Source of the DNA: Pseudisothecium myosuroides
Lineage: Eukaryota; Streptophyta; Bryopsida; Hypnales; Lembophyllaceae
Length of the DNA: 64,000 bases
NCBI GenBank assembly: GCA_951799445.1
Contig: OX637291.1
Location: forward strand, 8,992,501 to 9,056,500
Direction of reading: 5' to 3'
Shown piece by piece: positions 20,546 to 30,779 of this stretch. The translations under genes were made by a program, and so were the position numbers. A model generated the notes under the pieces. That model saw only the letters and a list, made by a program, of their open reading frames with translations. It did no database searches and was not told the origin of the DNA. Position 1 is the first letter of the stretch. Every line of letters begins with the position of its first letter.

Positions 20546-22505
20546 TTTTTCCTATCGAGGTTTCATCTTTCTTTTTCAATCGTTTTCAATTTGGATTTCT
20601 ATCAGTTCTAAATAGCTACGGCGAGGCTAAAACTTCTTTTTATTGTAAATAGTTTATTAAAAAAATTATACAACAATTGATTAAAAAATAGATTGGATTG
20701 AAGCATGAGTGACTTAGAGACATGGATGCATTATTTCTTTCGATTTTTGACCATTTGTATTTTAAATTAAAAATTTCCTCAATGCACAAGAAATCCTCAA
20801 AAAAATGATTTGTATATTTTGCCAATGTACTTAACCTCCTTGCATTGCAGGTTGATTTAGAGTAAGCTAGGCTCCATATTTGATTTTGAATTATTTTTTG
20901 AGTAAACTTTACATCATATACTTATGAATAGTCAAAATCTTCACTTTTGTATAGACCCAAAATTTGAGTCCAAAAAGGCTCCAAGTCCCGTGACCCTAGT
21001 TTGTAGGAATGAAAAAAAATTCTTATTTCAAACTTTATGATCTTACAATCCACATGGTCGAATGGGATGAATTTTTTTCAATTCATTTCTTTAACTATTT
21101 AATACAATTTTTTATGGTTGTAATTTTTAAAAAAAAAATCTTTTTTATTTTGGACAATACATAAAAAATTGGCAATTTTGGATTTTTTCCTCTTCTAAAT
21201 ACCCTTTAGCCTTTAGGGGGGAATTAATAACATTGACCACTTTAGAATCCCTAGTACTGAAATTACCCTATAAATATTTCATTCAATATGAGTGTAATTA
21301 ACACATATGACTTCAAATTTTAGAATTAAATGGACTATAAATTTTATCCTTATGTTGTATAATTTTCAGTTTGTTGAACCCACTAAGGTAAACCTCCCTA
21401 TTTATGCAATGTGACAAGTTTTGCCACTTTTGATTAATGTCTTACATTTACATTTAATATTTTTGATATATCAATATACACTACTAGTACCATGGTACAA
21501 TTTCAGTCAAACCCCTTCATTGTTGATTTTTGTTGACTATGTCTATTTCATCATCCACATGAAATTATTTGTCTACGCCTATACTCATCGTAATGTAAAA
21601 AATTTGCATGGCCTCTATTTATTAAGGCTAACTTGTTAATAAAAATTCCTACTACATGATGTTTTTACATAGCCTAATTTACATATAATAGCATATGTAG
21701 CATTTCATAGACCCTATAGTAGCCCTACATAATATATAAAATTTTCGCGCTTTGAATTAAATGAACCCTATTTTTTAACTCACGTAGTTTTCCAAAAATC
21801 GATAGTGATCGATCTCCCCGGGGCCTAAACCATCCAAAACCTCTAACTTTAGCAATTTGTATCAATTTTAATTAAGATGTGAACCATTTATACTTTATTA
21901 TTAGAAAATATTTGTTCATCGCTTAGAATGCCAATTGAACAATACTTAAATATCCAACTTAAGATTTGGAGCCCAACAACAAAGAACATGGATGTGCATG
22001 TTTTATCTCAAGGATATAGAAAAAACACTCACATATGTCATGTATTGAAGTTTGTTTCTTTCTTAGAAAGGTTCTCAGCAATGTCATACAAGCCACATTA
22101 ATGAAGGGTCTCTATAGGCCATACAGAAGTCAAAAAATTGTTCATATGAAGATTGAAGCTTACTGTAAGCACGCGCGCTCGTAATGCAATCAAAAGATGA
22201 ACAAATGGTCGTTTGGGTGTTCTTACAAGGATATAGATTATAAAAGCATAAAACTTTTATTTGCTTCAAAGATGCTTTTAAATAGTGTCTCTATCAAATA
22301 TTTTCACTCTTGCACACTCTTTGTACATGGACGTAAATATTGTGACGGACGCATGGCATCTATTTATATGTCTTTTTTTTGCCATAATTGTAGGGTGCTT
22401 AAAACTTTGCAGCTCCCCTTCATGCATTTTATAGAGTTATAGTATCAATATATCCACTGGATCAAATTTGATTGTTAAAATAGCTTACCTAATATAGTCA
22501 TATCT

Positions 22506-22610
22506 GGTCAGTTGCATGATTGAAGCAAGTTTCATGACTAGAGCCAATCATGTACATGACTAAAACAAGCCACATGACTAGAACAAGTCACATGACTAGG
22601 GTTTTGAAAC
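22506..22610. repeat. Short tandem repeat, ACATGACTAGAACAAG-like units
   Basis: About four to five imperfect copies of a ~19-bp unit, (C)ACATGACTAGAACAAGT. They lie inside the CACTA element just before the pyrimidine minisatellite. Confidence 0.65.
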
Positions 22611-22624
22611 CCTAGCCGCCATTT

Positions 22625-23145
22625 GGCTATTTTTGCTTCTTTTAGCTCTTGTTTGTTGTTGTTTCTTAGTTTTTAGTTCTTGTTGCCTCTTAGTTATTGT
22701 TTCTTGTTGCCTCTTAGTTTTGCTTCTTGTTACCTTTTAGCTCTTGTTTCTTGTTGCTTCTTAGATTTTGCTTCTTATTAATACCTTTTAGATCTTATTT
22801 GTTTTTGCTTCTTAATTCTTGCATCTTGTTGCTTACTAGCTTTTGCCTCTTATTGCCTCTTAGTTCTTGCTCTTTGCTTTTAGTGTCCTCTTGTTATTTC
22901 TTAGTTTTTGTTTCTTGTTTCTTCTTGTTGCTTCTTTGTTGTTTGCTTTTAATTTCTTGTTGTTGCATATTAATTCATGCTTCCTAATGCTTCTTATTGC
23001 ATCTTAGTTCTTGCTTCTTCTTGTTATTTGTTGCAATTTCTTGCATCTTAAGTTGTGCTTCTTGTTGCTACTTGTTGCATCTTCATTCTTGCTTTTTGTT
23101 GCATCTTACCTCTTAGCACTTGCCGCCTATTGTTTCTTGTTCTCT
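22625..23145. repeat. Degenerate TTCTTGTTGCTTCTTAG minisatellite
   Basis: More than 500 bp of imperfect repeats of short T/C-rich words such as TTCTTGTTGC and TCTTAGTTCTTG. It gives Leu/Ser/Cys-rich open frames on the plus strand that look like membrane proteins but are repeat artefacts. Confidence 0.75.
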
Positions 23146-23754
23146 CTATAACCATTGTTATTCTTTCTTCCTATTTATTTGCAATTTCTAGAAATATAGT
23201 GGTTATGGCTCTTTCTTATCGTAAACTTGTACTTCATATTTTGTATTGCCTTAAAACTTTGAAGGTTGAACTATATTGTTCATTCACTACAAATTAACCT
23301 CCTTGATTGTACATGTAGGCACTAAGCTGGAATGAAGTTATTGAAGGCTACTTGCAACACCAAAGAGGCAACATCTTCACATTTTTGTAAGGAATATAGG
23401 TCCTATAAGCGTGTGAAAAGATACATTTATAGAGTGTCATTGTGATATGTTTTGTGTTAGTGACAAATAAATATCATTGAGAAAAGTCACATTATTTCTT
23501 GTAGTTTATTTCTCTAATATAATTGCCTCTTGTGCATCTCAAAAATCATAAGTACTCATTTTTAATTGGATGGAGTCTCTTATTTAGCTATTAACCCATA
23601 TTGATGCATAATTGCAATGCATCATGTTCATTTAATTAGAATGTATGAAAAATGTGACTATAATTTATGATCGAAGCTATTATAAACCTCATGTATTCTA
23701 ATTACAAACCATTCACACAAATGTAAGAAATGTGACTTTCTTTTATTTTAAATA

Positions 23755-24510
23755 TCATTTGCTTGAGTCATATTTCACAAAAAATCTTGGCCCAAATATG
23801 ACTGGCTATAGTCATATAATGCTCAAAGTCATGCCAAAAAGTAACTCTATACTTTTGAAAATATGACTGCATTTAATCATAATATTACTAGTAACATTCT
23901 CTGTGAACTACTACATTAGCCAAAAATATGACTCATAGGAGTCATAAATCATATAAACAAAAATATGAGTAGTGAATATGATTCATGAGAGTCATTTTCT
24001 ACATCAACAAAAAATATGACTCACAAGAGTCATCTCCCACATCAACAAAAATATGACTCACAAGAGTCATTTCTTATATCAACAAAAAATATGACTCACA
24101 AAAGTCATATTCCGCATCAACAAAAAATATGACTCACTGTAGTCATATGCCACGTCAGCCAAAATATGACTCACTACAGTCATATTCCACATCAGCCAAA
24201 AATATGACTGAACTGAGTCATATTCCATAATCATATTCCATGTAGGCTTTTTTTTTATTTACCCGGGCAGGTCATGAGAAAGTCAAGCCTCCAAGGATAG
24301 TCAACATATACGCCACGTTGGCAAAATACGGCAAAATATGGTTAATTATACCTCCAAGCCCATATGACTGAAAATATGACTGGTGCAAAATATGACTCAT
24401 CAGTAATGATTGGGCGCAGTCATATTGCGAGTCATCTACAGTGATTTCCGGCGGAGTCATATTTTCAGATTTTATGACTCAACACAGTCATATTTTGCAG
24501 TCATAAAACA
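23755..24510. repeat. Right subterminal ATATGACT repeat array of the CACTA element
   Basis: Some twenty-five or more copies of ATATGACT/AGTCATAT occur, many in a ~37-bp higher-order unit of the form AAAATATGACTCACAAGAGT then CAT, then a spacer ending CACATCAAC. The array mirrors the left array in sequence and position. Confidence 0.85.
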
Positions 24511-24883
24511 CTCATTTTCTTGTAGTGATGGCGTCCCTGGACCCAATGGCGCCCCTTTCTAGGAAAGGCAATCATTTTAGAACAGAAATCTAGATAGACC
24601 ATACATAGCTTATTATTTTGGTCAACAAATAATAAGCTATGTATAGAATGTTTAAATTTAGATTCTAAAATGACTCCCATTCCTAAAAAGGGACGTCATT
24701 GGGTCTAGGGACGCTTTTGGGTGCCTATACCTTAGGTGATTGGCCAACACAAGAACCTCCATCATGATAGTGACAACTTCTTGGAACCCTGCCTGTCTAC
24801 TTGGGGTCCACTTGTGTATGGATTTAGGTTGTTTTTTAGGTGTCCCTAAAGGACTCGTGTCCAAATTAGGTGCTTCTACCTTA

Positions 24884-25939
24884 CGCCCATGTCATTCTAT
24901 CGTAATCGAATGAGACTTTGCCGAATTGGATCAGTGGCCGCTTCATAGTTCCAGTTTCATCTTTGAAAGACGGAACCTTGAAGGTTCCCGGTGGTTCAGA
25001 TTGTAAAGCCGCAGGTAAGAGCCCAAACTTCTTGGGATCAGTGGGGCTCCTCCAAGATGGCGTGACGCCAATCGAACGCGAACCACGTACACTCTTCCTG
25101 TGCAAGTGCTAGTGTAGAATGATCATAACATTGCTAACCATGCAAATCCTCTCCCCCTGGCTGGAGGTATTATTCGTTCCTAGATACCATAGGAAGAGTT
25201 TAGTTATAATTGTATTACAAGTGATTGGTCGGATTGAGTCAGTTGTTATATTAGTTTAGTCCATCTGATGTGCTGGCCCATCCCCCGCCACTCAGCACAA
25301 TGTGTCAGGATGGCAAATGGAAATTTCAACGCTGGGGGGCTCCCACATTTGGGGGGAGCAAAAGGGAACCCCCCAGCGTTGGTTAATAATGTTATAATGC
25401 TGATATAATTCCAAAATTTGTTGAGAGTGAGGGCAACCCCAGAATGTTTAGAGGATAGATTCAATCATTCTTGTACATATTCACATCAGGGCTTCTTTTT
25501 TTGGCAAAATTTCGTCAGATTCCAACTCCCTTTGACATATTGTCACCACTGTGTCTAGCTCCCTCCAAATATTCATCAGCAAATGGAGAGCACACAGGGC
25601 TCTACTGTTCATCTACAATGCAAAAAAAACACCCTGATTCACATACCAAGCAAGTGAGTATAATTGATGAGGAAATTTTGCGTCGCCAGAAGTCAACAAT
25701 GAAGGCTTGGTGCCACCGTGCATTCTTTAAGGAAAAAAAAGTAAAAAAATTCATATCAAATATCAAATATGTTCAAAAAATCTGAAATTTTCTCCATAGG
25801 TAGGCTATACATTATGGTTTATAAAATCATGTTATAAACCAAAGTTCTTATGTCATTGTAAACTCTAAAATTTACAAACTTCATTTCATTAGTCAGGCAC
25901 AAATTCAAAAAAACATCATTTTTATAGCTAAAATTCACA
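24884..25939. other. Intergenic stretch with a gene-like fragment and a hairpin
   Basis: The minus-strand frame at 24881-25105 encodes a balanced peptide (GVTPSWRSPTDPKKFGLLPA) and the sequence is GC-richer than its surroundings. I cannot match it to a family and see no continuation, so it may be a gene or retroelement fragment. A 12-bp perfect inverted repeat lies at 25328-25380. The rest shows nothing clear. Confidence 0.35.
25328..25380. repeat. Inverted repeat AACGCTGGGGGG...CCCCCCAGCGTT
   Basis: Exact 12-bp arms at 25328-25339 and 25369-25380, with a G-rich spacer that can pair further (CTCCC with GGGGG). At 53 bp it is a candidate tiny foldback element or structured site. Confidence 0.75.
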
Positions 25940-27625
25940 TTAACCCCTAAAGGACCAAACATCATTTTTTGACAACATAGTGATTTTAGGCAACTCACTA
26001 CGAATGGAAATTTTATTTTTTTTCTTTGAAATTTTCACACAAGATGTGCCCAAGGTGTAGCTTCCAAAGCCCAACAATTTTCATAACATTTGACTATATG
26101 GTTAAAAAGTTATTGCATGATATGTAATTTTTCGTGTTCGGCGGGCAGCTCAAGCAGCTCAAAAAAATTCTTTAAAAATCACTTTTTTTTTAAATAAAAA
26201 TTTAAAATTGGTTGTACGGATTTACATGTATATGGAAAGTTTTGAATCATTCCATTTGGATCAATGAGTCAAAAGTTATGAGGAGTTTTAGTTTGAGGAT
26301 AGTGATGGAATCTCTACTCTAAAACAAACTTTGAAGTTCTTTATTTAACTCAATTTTCAATACTTTTGGGGGAAAAAAAAGCATTGGGTGTAGATTGTCT
26401 ATTAGGATGAATGCAAGAAACACCTGCCAATTGCATGTTTACAGTAGTCATGGTTTTTCTTCTAGAGTACTATAAAATTAGAAAAATAATTTTTAACAAA
26501 TAAAAAAATATGGCTAACTTATACACCTTTAAGATGAAGGTAACCACCAAAGGAAATGCATAGAAAAATTCTTTAAACTAGAGAACTAGAAAAGTGCCAA
26601 ATCTCAAGAAAATGGATACTTTGATGTATAATAAATTAGTTTAAAATAAGAAACAAAAGTAAATACATAAAATAAAAATTGGCCATTTGTAACAACTCTA
26701 TGGAGATGGTTATTTCACTGAAGAAAAATCCATAATAATATTTTATATGTTTCAAAATGCAAGCAGAAAGAAGCGCACTTTGTGGACTTCCACACCGTAT
26801 ACAATTACTTATTTTTAGAATTCCTTTAGACAATAGCTACAAGTCTACTAGAAGACCATACCCTCCAAATTTCAGCTCAAAATTCGTTTTGGGGGGTATT
26901 AAATAGTACTAGAAATCTCCAAATTGGCAAGTGTGACAAAAAGTTGGGGGCTATTTTTGGACAGTAAACTATTTTTGAAAATTACCAAAAAAAATTAGGA
27001 AAGGAGTATAATAGTCATGAGTACCTTGCATATAAATCTTGAGTCATTTGGAGCCAGAATGAAAAAGTTATAACCAAAAAACAAATTAGAACGCAAGGTG
27101 TGACGCAAAATAGTACAGGTTTTTCTTACATTCACCCATTACAACATTACAACCGTTGGGATTGGCATTTTTCAATTCAATAACAAAATTCTTGACAATT
27201 TTGTATTTTGAATCATTCTCTACCTCTTTCTTCTTACTATTTTTTTCTTATATGTTGTATAATTCCAAATGATTTGAAAATTTTCAAGCATGTAGCCAAC
27301 TTGCCTTGAAAATTGAATTCAAAGAGTACCCACTATTTTGGACATTTTTTCATACAAATGTGACCTTGTGAAGGGCAGCTGCCTGTTTTTTCGCAGGGAC
27401 AAAAAAGTATTTTTGTCAATTCAAACACTAATATCTTGCAAAGTTGCAATCCACATGGTGGAAAATTCTAAAATATTTCCCACATCTTTTTAAACCAGAG
27501 TACTACAAGATCCTACAGTTACATGTGTTCAAAAATGTTTTTTTTCTGAAATTTGGTACTTGTACTAGAAATGGCAGTTTTAGAGCGATTTTGGTGAAAA
27601 CATAGTCAAAAATTTTAGTGGTTAA
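25940..27625 (+). mobile_element. TTAA-type MITE, family Q, copy 1 (with nested insertion)
   Basis: It starts TTAACCCCTAAAGGACCAAA and ends TTTTAGTGGTTAA. The body aligns with family Q copy 2 at 52975-53917, for example in ATTTTTCGTGTTCGGCGGGC and CGTTGGGATTGGCATTTTTC. It is about 740 bp longer because of the insertion at 26405-27137. Subtracting that leaves about 949 bp, close to the 943 bp of copy 2. The interior is distantly related to family P. Confidence 0.8.
26405..27137. mobile_element. MITE inserted into family Q copy 1
   Basis: The ends are GGATGAATGCAAGAAACACC and the inverse of GGTTTTTCTTACATTCACCC, which match at nearly every position. The 4-bp ATTA is present on both sides (26401-26404 and 27138-27141) and only once in the uninterrupted copy at 52975-53917, so the empty site is directly visible. 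The interior shares sequence with 41730-42110 and 61900-62130. Confidence 0.85.
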
Positions 27626-28127
27626 GAATATAGAGCAAGAAGTAGTCAAAAATCAAAATACACTTCAAGGACAAATTGTAATAAAGCAACTTCTTCTTTT
27701 GAAAAATTAATGAAAGAATAATGAGTGAATATTCAAAACTATTCACTGAAAATACATTCAAGCAATTCCACTAAAAGAAATTGGATGAAAAACTTTCATT
27801 TTTCCATCCTAGAGTCCCTACAGAAATCATCCACAGGACACAGATCTTCCTAAGCGTCATTTCAGGGATATTCTTGACTGTGCAGCATAAACAAGTACGG
27901 AGCGCGTTTGATCTCCTGCGTTTCTCACCACTCGTCTGAATGCGAAAAATCTCAATCCGAAGCAGAAACGAACTGGAGCCGTGTTGTTTGATGACCTCTG
28001 GTGTTGTTCGCAGTAGTTGGGGACCTGTGGAACCCGGATCATTTTCCTCCACACTAGATCGATGAAACTGTATCTGTCAGGTGTTGGTACAACCAGGCCA
28101 GAGCTAGTCCGGCTCCAGGTGCGACCA
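27626..28127. other. Transition from AT-rich repeats to the ankyrin gene island
   Basis: No gene is supported. Composition becomes GC-richer from about 27,830. The sequence just before 28128 shows no alignable ankyrin/PGG sequence. Confidence 0.4.
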
Positions 28128-28660
28128 GCTCGTCAACTAAGTTAAGGTTTGCGTATGCTCCTGTACGTGAATATCGATGCCATGAACTGGACGTCCTTGG
28201 ACGTTCTGGAAAACTCAAATTTGAACTGTTTGCAGCAAGAGAGAGTGAGGAATACCGTGTCCGCGATATGCTATTCTGGTAGTGGCAGCAAAGGCCTTCG
28301 GTCAGGCATACCTGCAACCTCGTGGAGGCATCCCGAACCATGATTCTGGTACTCCACCTCCAAGCCTTTCCGCATCCAAACTGACTGGAACACCTTCAGT
28401 CGTCATGCTGCGTTTAACTTAAGTTCTATCGTTTTCAGTGGTGACCCTTGTGCTTTGGAATGTTGGCCACTTTCCCGATTCCAACCGCATCGTTAAAAGT
28501 CGAGGTGAAGCAGCTGCGGATTGAGGGCCGTCAGGGTGGCACAATTTTTTCTGGTGATGGCCCTTATTTCCCTTTAATTAATTCGTCTCAAGTTTGCCTG
28601 CAGCAATCTATGGGAATGCGACTTATTATATTAGGATGAGAGAGCAATATGGGATCCAGG
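28128..28660 (+). pseudogene. Ankyrin/PGG-type pseudogene fragment
   Basis: Pieces of an ankyrin/PGG gene occur in gene order. TTTGCGTATGCTCCTG starts at 28147, then come codons for VLENSNLNCLQQERVRNTVS, a broken PGG segment with CTGCAACCTCGTGGAGGCAT, then ATGTTGGCCACTTTCCCGAT near 28460 and a final block near AGAGCAATATGGGATC. Relative to the intact gene at 51225-52481, it lacks the N-terminal ankyrin repeats and has deletions and frame changes. It lies about 800 bp upstream of an intact paralogue, suggesting tandem duplication followed by decay. Confidence 0.75.
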
Positions 28661-29270
28661 TCGACTGATCATTTTGTTGTTGTGAGTCAGTCCTGCATAC
28701 AATTTTAGTACTAAGGTACGTATCCTCAACTGAAAGAGGCACTTTTTTGAGATCAAGTATCTTTAAACACAATTTGGGATAAAAAAAAAATAACACTAAG
28801 ATGTTAGCAAATGAAAGTGGAAGTGAATGCAATTATTTTGAGAATTTTCAAAGACGGTGTGGATAAACTACAAATTTCCAAAGTGGAGGTAATTGGAACA
28901 CGAGCCCTAATTGGACATCCTTGAAATATAAAATGCTTCAATTCTCATTGGTTGCTGCTTCACTTGAGAGTACATCTTTTTCGAGAAAAGAAAATAGGTG
29001 CTTTCAAAAGTAGCAAAGCTGAAAATGTGGCAACTTGGGGGACAAGTACTACCGATTTCAGGATAGTTCTAGAAATTTGGATTTCATGGAGCACGCACAA
29101 GCTTGCGTTACTGGAGATCGAGCCTTGCCGGGCAGCGGGTGCCGTTTGATCGAATTAGCCGTGGGGACGTACTAGTATCATCAACCGCCCAATTCGATCT
29201 CCGACGTTGTTCGGAGTCGCAGTGGTCATGTGGAACTCGGGTCAATTAGTTCCATTTTCTTGATAACATG

Positions 29271-29276
29271 TATAAG
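29271..29276 (+). promoter_or_regulatory. Candidate TATA element of the first ankyrin/PGG gene
   Basis: TATAAG occurs 165 bp upstream of the ATG at 29436, within a ~280-bp block shared with the second ankyrin/PGG gene, where the matching site is CTATATAAG. TTGTCTGTAATA follows it in both genes. Conservation between the paralogues supports promoter function; this is inference. Confidence 0.45.
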
Positions 29277-29435
29277 TTGTCTGTAATACTGGGTTGAAGT
29301 GAGCGCAAGATGCAGAAGCTAGCTGTTTCGATTCGTAGTTTTTGTTAAATTCGGGTTCTCGACCTCACTGGAGCTGCATCATTCGGTTTGATTTGGTGCA
29401 AATCGATCTGTAACTCTGTGAGCTCGGTGGGGAGG

Positions 29436-30779
29436 ATGAGGGACATGGCCAACACGGACGTAAACGAGGCTGCAAGAGATGTGGAGCTTGGGAACAAACA
29501 AACCCCGGCAGCCCCACCAAATGTTCTCGAGCAAGCGAGGTTGGGTAATCTTAACCTGTTCCGGACTGCACTGGAGAGCGGCAATCATCCTTTGGACTTC
29601 AAAGCAGGACGTGGCCAGTTTTTCAACCGAACTCCTCTCCATTTGGCGGCAATGATGGGGCACGAGGAGATTGTGGAATTCCTATTGAGCCACCCAGAGA
29701 TTTCCAGAGAGCGGGGCAGAGAGCGGGGCAGAGAGGTTGTGAACGCCAAGGACTGCTTTGGCTACACCCCTCTGCACTTGGCCGTCCGGCACTCCCACGA
29801 GAACGTTGTGAGACTCCTCACGACGTCTTCACTGGTGCTCCCGGACAGATTTATTACAGCCACCAGTGACCCAGATGATCTCGGTGAGCATAGCGGCGGC
29901 TTCACACCTCTCCACTTGGCTGCGGTGAGCGGGCACATAGACATAGCCAGGCTCCTGCTGCGACAGCCTTGCCAAGTGGAGTTTGCGTACGACCCTGTGA
30001 ACCTCCATGCCATGACTTGGGATGGAAAAACACCCTTGGACGTAGCCCAAGAGCGATTTTATCCGAGCTTGTCTGATAAAAGCTTTTTTCTGGGTAGTAA
30101 ACCTCTTTTTTCTTATGACAGAGCCAAACGTCAGAATTATTTGGAACTTGTGAAATTGTTGGCACTCTCGGATTCGAACTGGCTGCAGCAATATAGAGAG
30201 AGGACTGCAATGTCTGCGAATGCTATTCTCGTGGGTTCGGCTCTGGTGGTAGCAGCGTCCTTCGGATCATGGCTGCAGCCTCCTGGAGGCATTCCGGTTT
30301 CAGATTTTGGGACACCATCTTCAAGACCTTCTAAGTACGGAAGTGCGGACAGATATTGGCTCTGCGGCTTTTATGTATGTGTTACACTTTCTTTTTGTTT
30401 TTCAATGGTGGCCCTCATGATTGGAACTCTGGTCACTTTACCGGGCTTAGAGCTATCTTCGAAATTCGAGGTGATGCGGTTGCGACAAGCCGTTGCAATC
30501 GCACAATACTGCCTATTTTGGGCTGTTCTATGTCTTCTTGTCTGCTTCTCATTTGCGGCTAGTATAGTGCTCCGCAAGTTTGCAGCAGTCTATAGGACGC
30601 AATCTTATTATGTTGTAATCTGGCTCCCTGTCATCACTTTTGTTTTTGTTGCATTTTTAATAGGATTATGGGGACTAGATAGGCATTCGGAGTATGGCAT
30701 GAAGAGGCGAGTGATATCAGTATGTGCCGCAGTTGTTTATGGGCTCACTTTCATAATTAGCAGATCTCATAAAAAATGA
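29436..30779 (+). CDS. Ankyrin-repeat protein with C-terminal PGG membrane domain (copy 1)
   Basis: A single uninterrupted frame of 447 codons starts at the first ATG (29436; a second at 29445 is possible). Ankyrin repeats begin near residues 63 (NRTPLHLAAMMGHEEIVEFL), 107 (GYTPLHLAVRHSHENVVRLL) and 154 (GFTPLHLAAVSGHIDIARLL), with a degenerate fourth, DGKTPLDVAQ, near 195. From about residue 261 comes the PGG-type segment NAILVGSALVVAASFGSWLQ followed by PPGG. Further hydrophobic stretches near 308-335, 350-385, 392-415 and 427-442 suggest several membrane spans. Plant proteins of this class (the ACD6/ITN1 type) are membrane-associated and often linked to defence or stress signalling; the role of this one is unknown. 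Against copy 2 it has an in-frame insertion of repeated RERG units after the first ankyrin repeat. Confidence 0.85.
   Translation: MRDMANTDVNEAARDVELGNKQTPAAPPNVLEQARLGNLNLFRTALESGNHPLDFKAGRGQFFNRTPLHLAAMMGHEEIVEFLLSHPEISRERGRERGREVVNAKDCFGYTPLHLAVRHSHENVVRLLTTSSLVLPDRFITATSDPDDLGEHSGGFTPLHLAAVSGHIDIARLLLRQPCQVEFAYDPVNLHAMTWDGKTPLDVAQERFYPSLSDKSFFLGSKPLFSYDRAKRQNYLELVKLLALSDSNWLQQYRERTAMSANAILVGSALVVAASFGSWLQPPGGIPVSDFGTPSSRPSKYGSADRYWLCGFYVCVTLSFCFSMVALMIGTLVTLPGLELSSKFEVMRLRQAVAIAQYCLFWAVLCLLVCFSFAASIVLRKFAAVYRTQSYYVVIWLPVITFVFVAFLIGLWGLDRHSEYGMKRRVISVCAAVVYGLTFIISRSHKK

Larger units (their letters stand above)
19587..21227. mobile_element. Possible TTAA-type element inside the CACTA transposon
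   Basis: A left end TTAACCTCTAAAGGCC and a right end GCCTTTAGGGGGGAATTAA are in the expected inverted arrangement about 1.64 kb apart. The interior holds the tandem repeats at 19731-20033 and an ATG-started frame at 20324-20545. The right end is imperfect, so the pairing is tentative. Confidence 0.4.
17867..24527. mobile_element. CACTA (En/Spm-type) transposon, apparently non-autonomous
   Basis: The ends are CACTACAAGAAAACGAGTGT and the inverse of ACACTCATTTTCTTGTAGTG. The near-perfect terminal inverted repeat runs about 40 bp (continuing TTTATGACTGCAAAA-ATATGACTG). A 3-bp target duplication, ATG, flanks it exactly at 17864-17866 and 24528-24530. Both ends carry dense subterminal arrays of ATATGACT/AGTCATAT. 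These are features of the CACTA superfamily, which uses 3-bp target duplications and subterminal binding sites for its transposase. No long frame resembling a CACTA transposase is present in the 6.66 kb, so mobility would need a transposase in trans. Confidence 0.92.
17829..24734. mobile_element. Inner TAAGGTA-type MITE, interrupted by the CACTA element
   Basis: The left end TAAGGTAGAGGCACCCAATG continues into GCGTCCTTGGACCCAATG. The inverse of the right end reads TAAGGTATAGGCACCCAAAA and then GCGTCCCTAGACCCAATG, so the arms match for about 38 bp. Without the CACTA insertion it is about 240 bp and nearly a full hairpin (ATTTTAGAACAGAAATCTAG is mirrored at 24650-24670). Confidence 0.75.
17635..24883. 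mobile_element. Outer TAAGGTAG-type MITE of a three-level nest
   Basis: The left end is TAAGGTAGAAGTACCTAAAT. The right end, reverse-complemented, is TAAGGTAGAAGCACCTAATT. Both continue to a ...GACAC block. After removing the inner insertion, only about 340 bp belongs to this element (17635-17828 plus 24735-24883). A separate element at 39274-39861 has nearly the same ends. Confidence 0.75.

Noticed and set aside
22727..23297. Leu-rich open frames that look like membrane proteins
   Set aside because: They are translations of a T/C-rich minisatellite inside the CACTA element.
29388..29435. Earlier start of ankyrin/PGG copy 1 (residues IWCKSICNSVSS)
   Set aside because: It would need a TTG start. 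The first ATG is at 29436, and the upstream part aligns with the 5' leader of copy 2.
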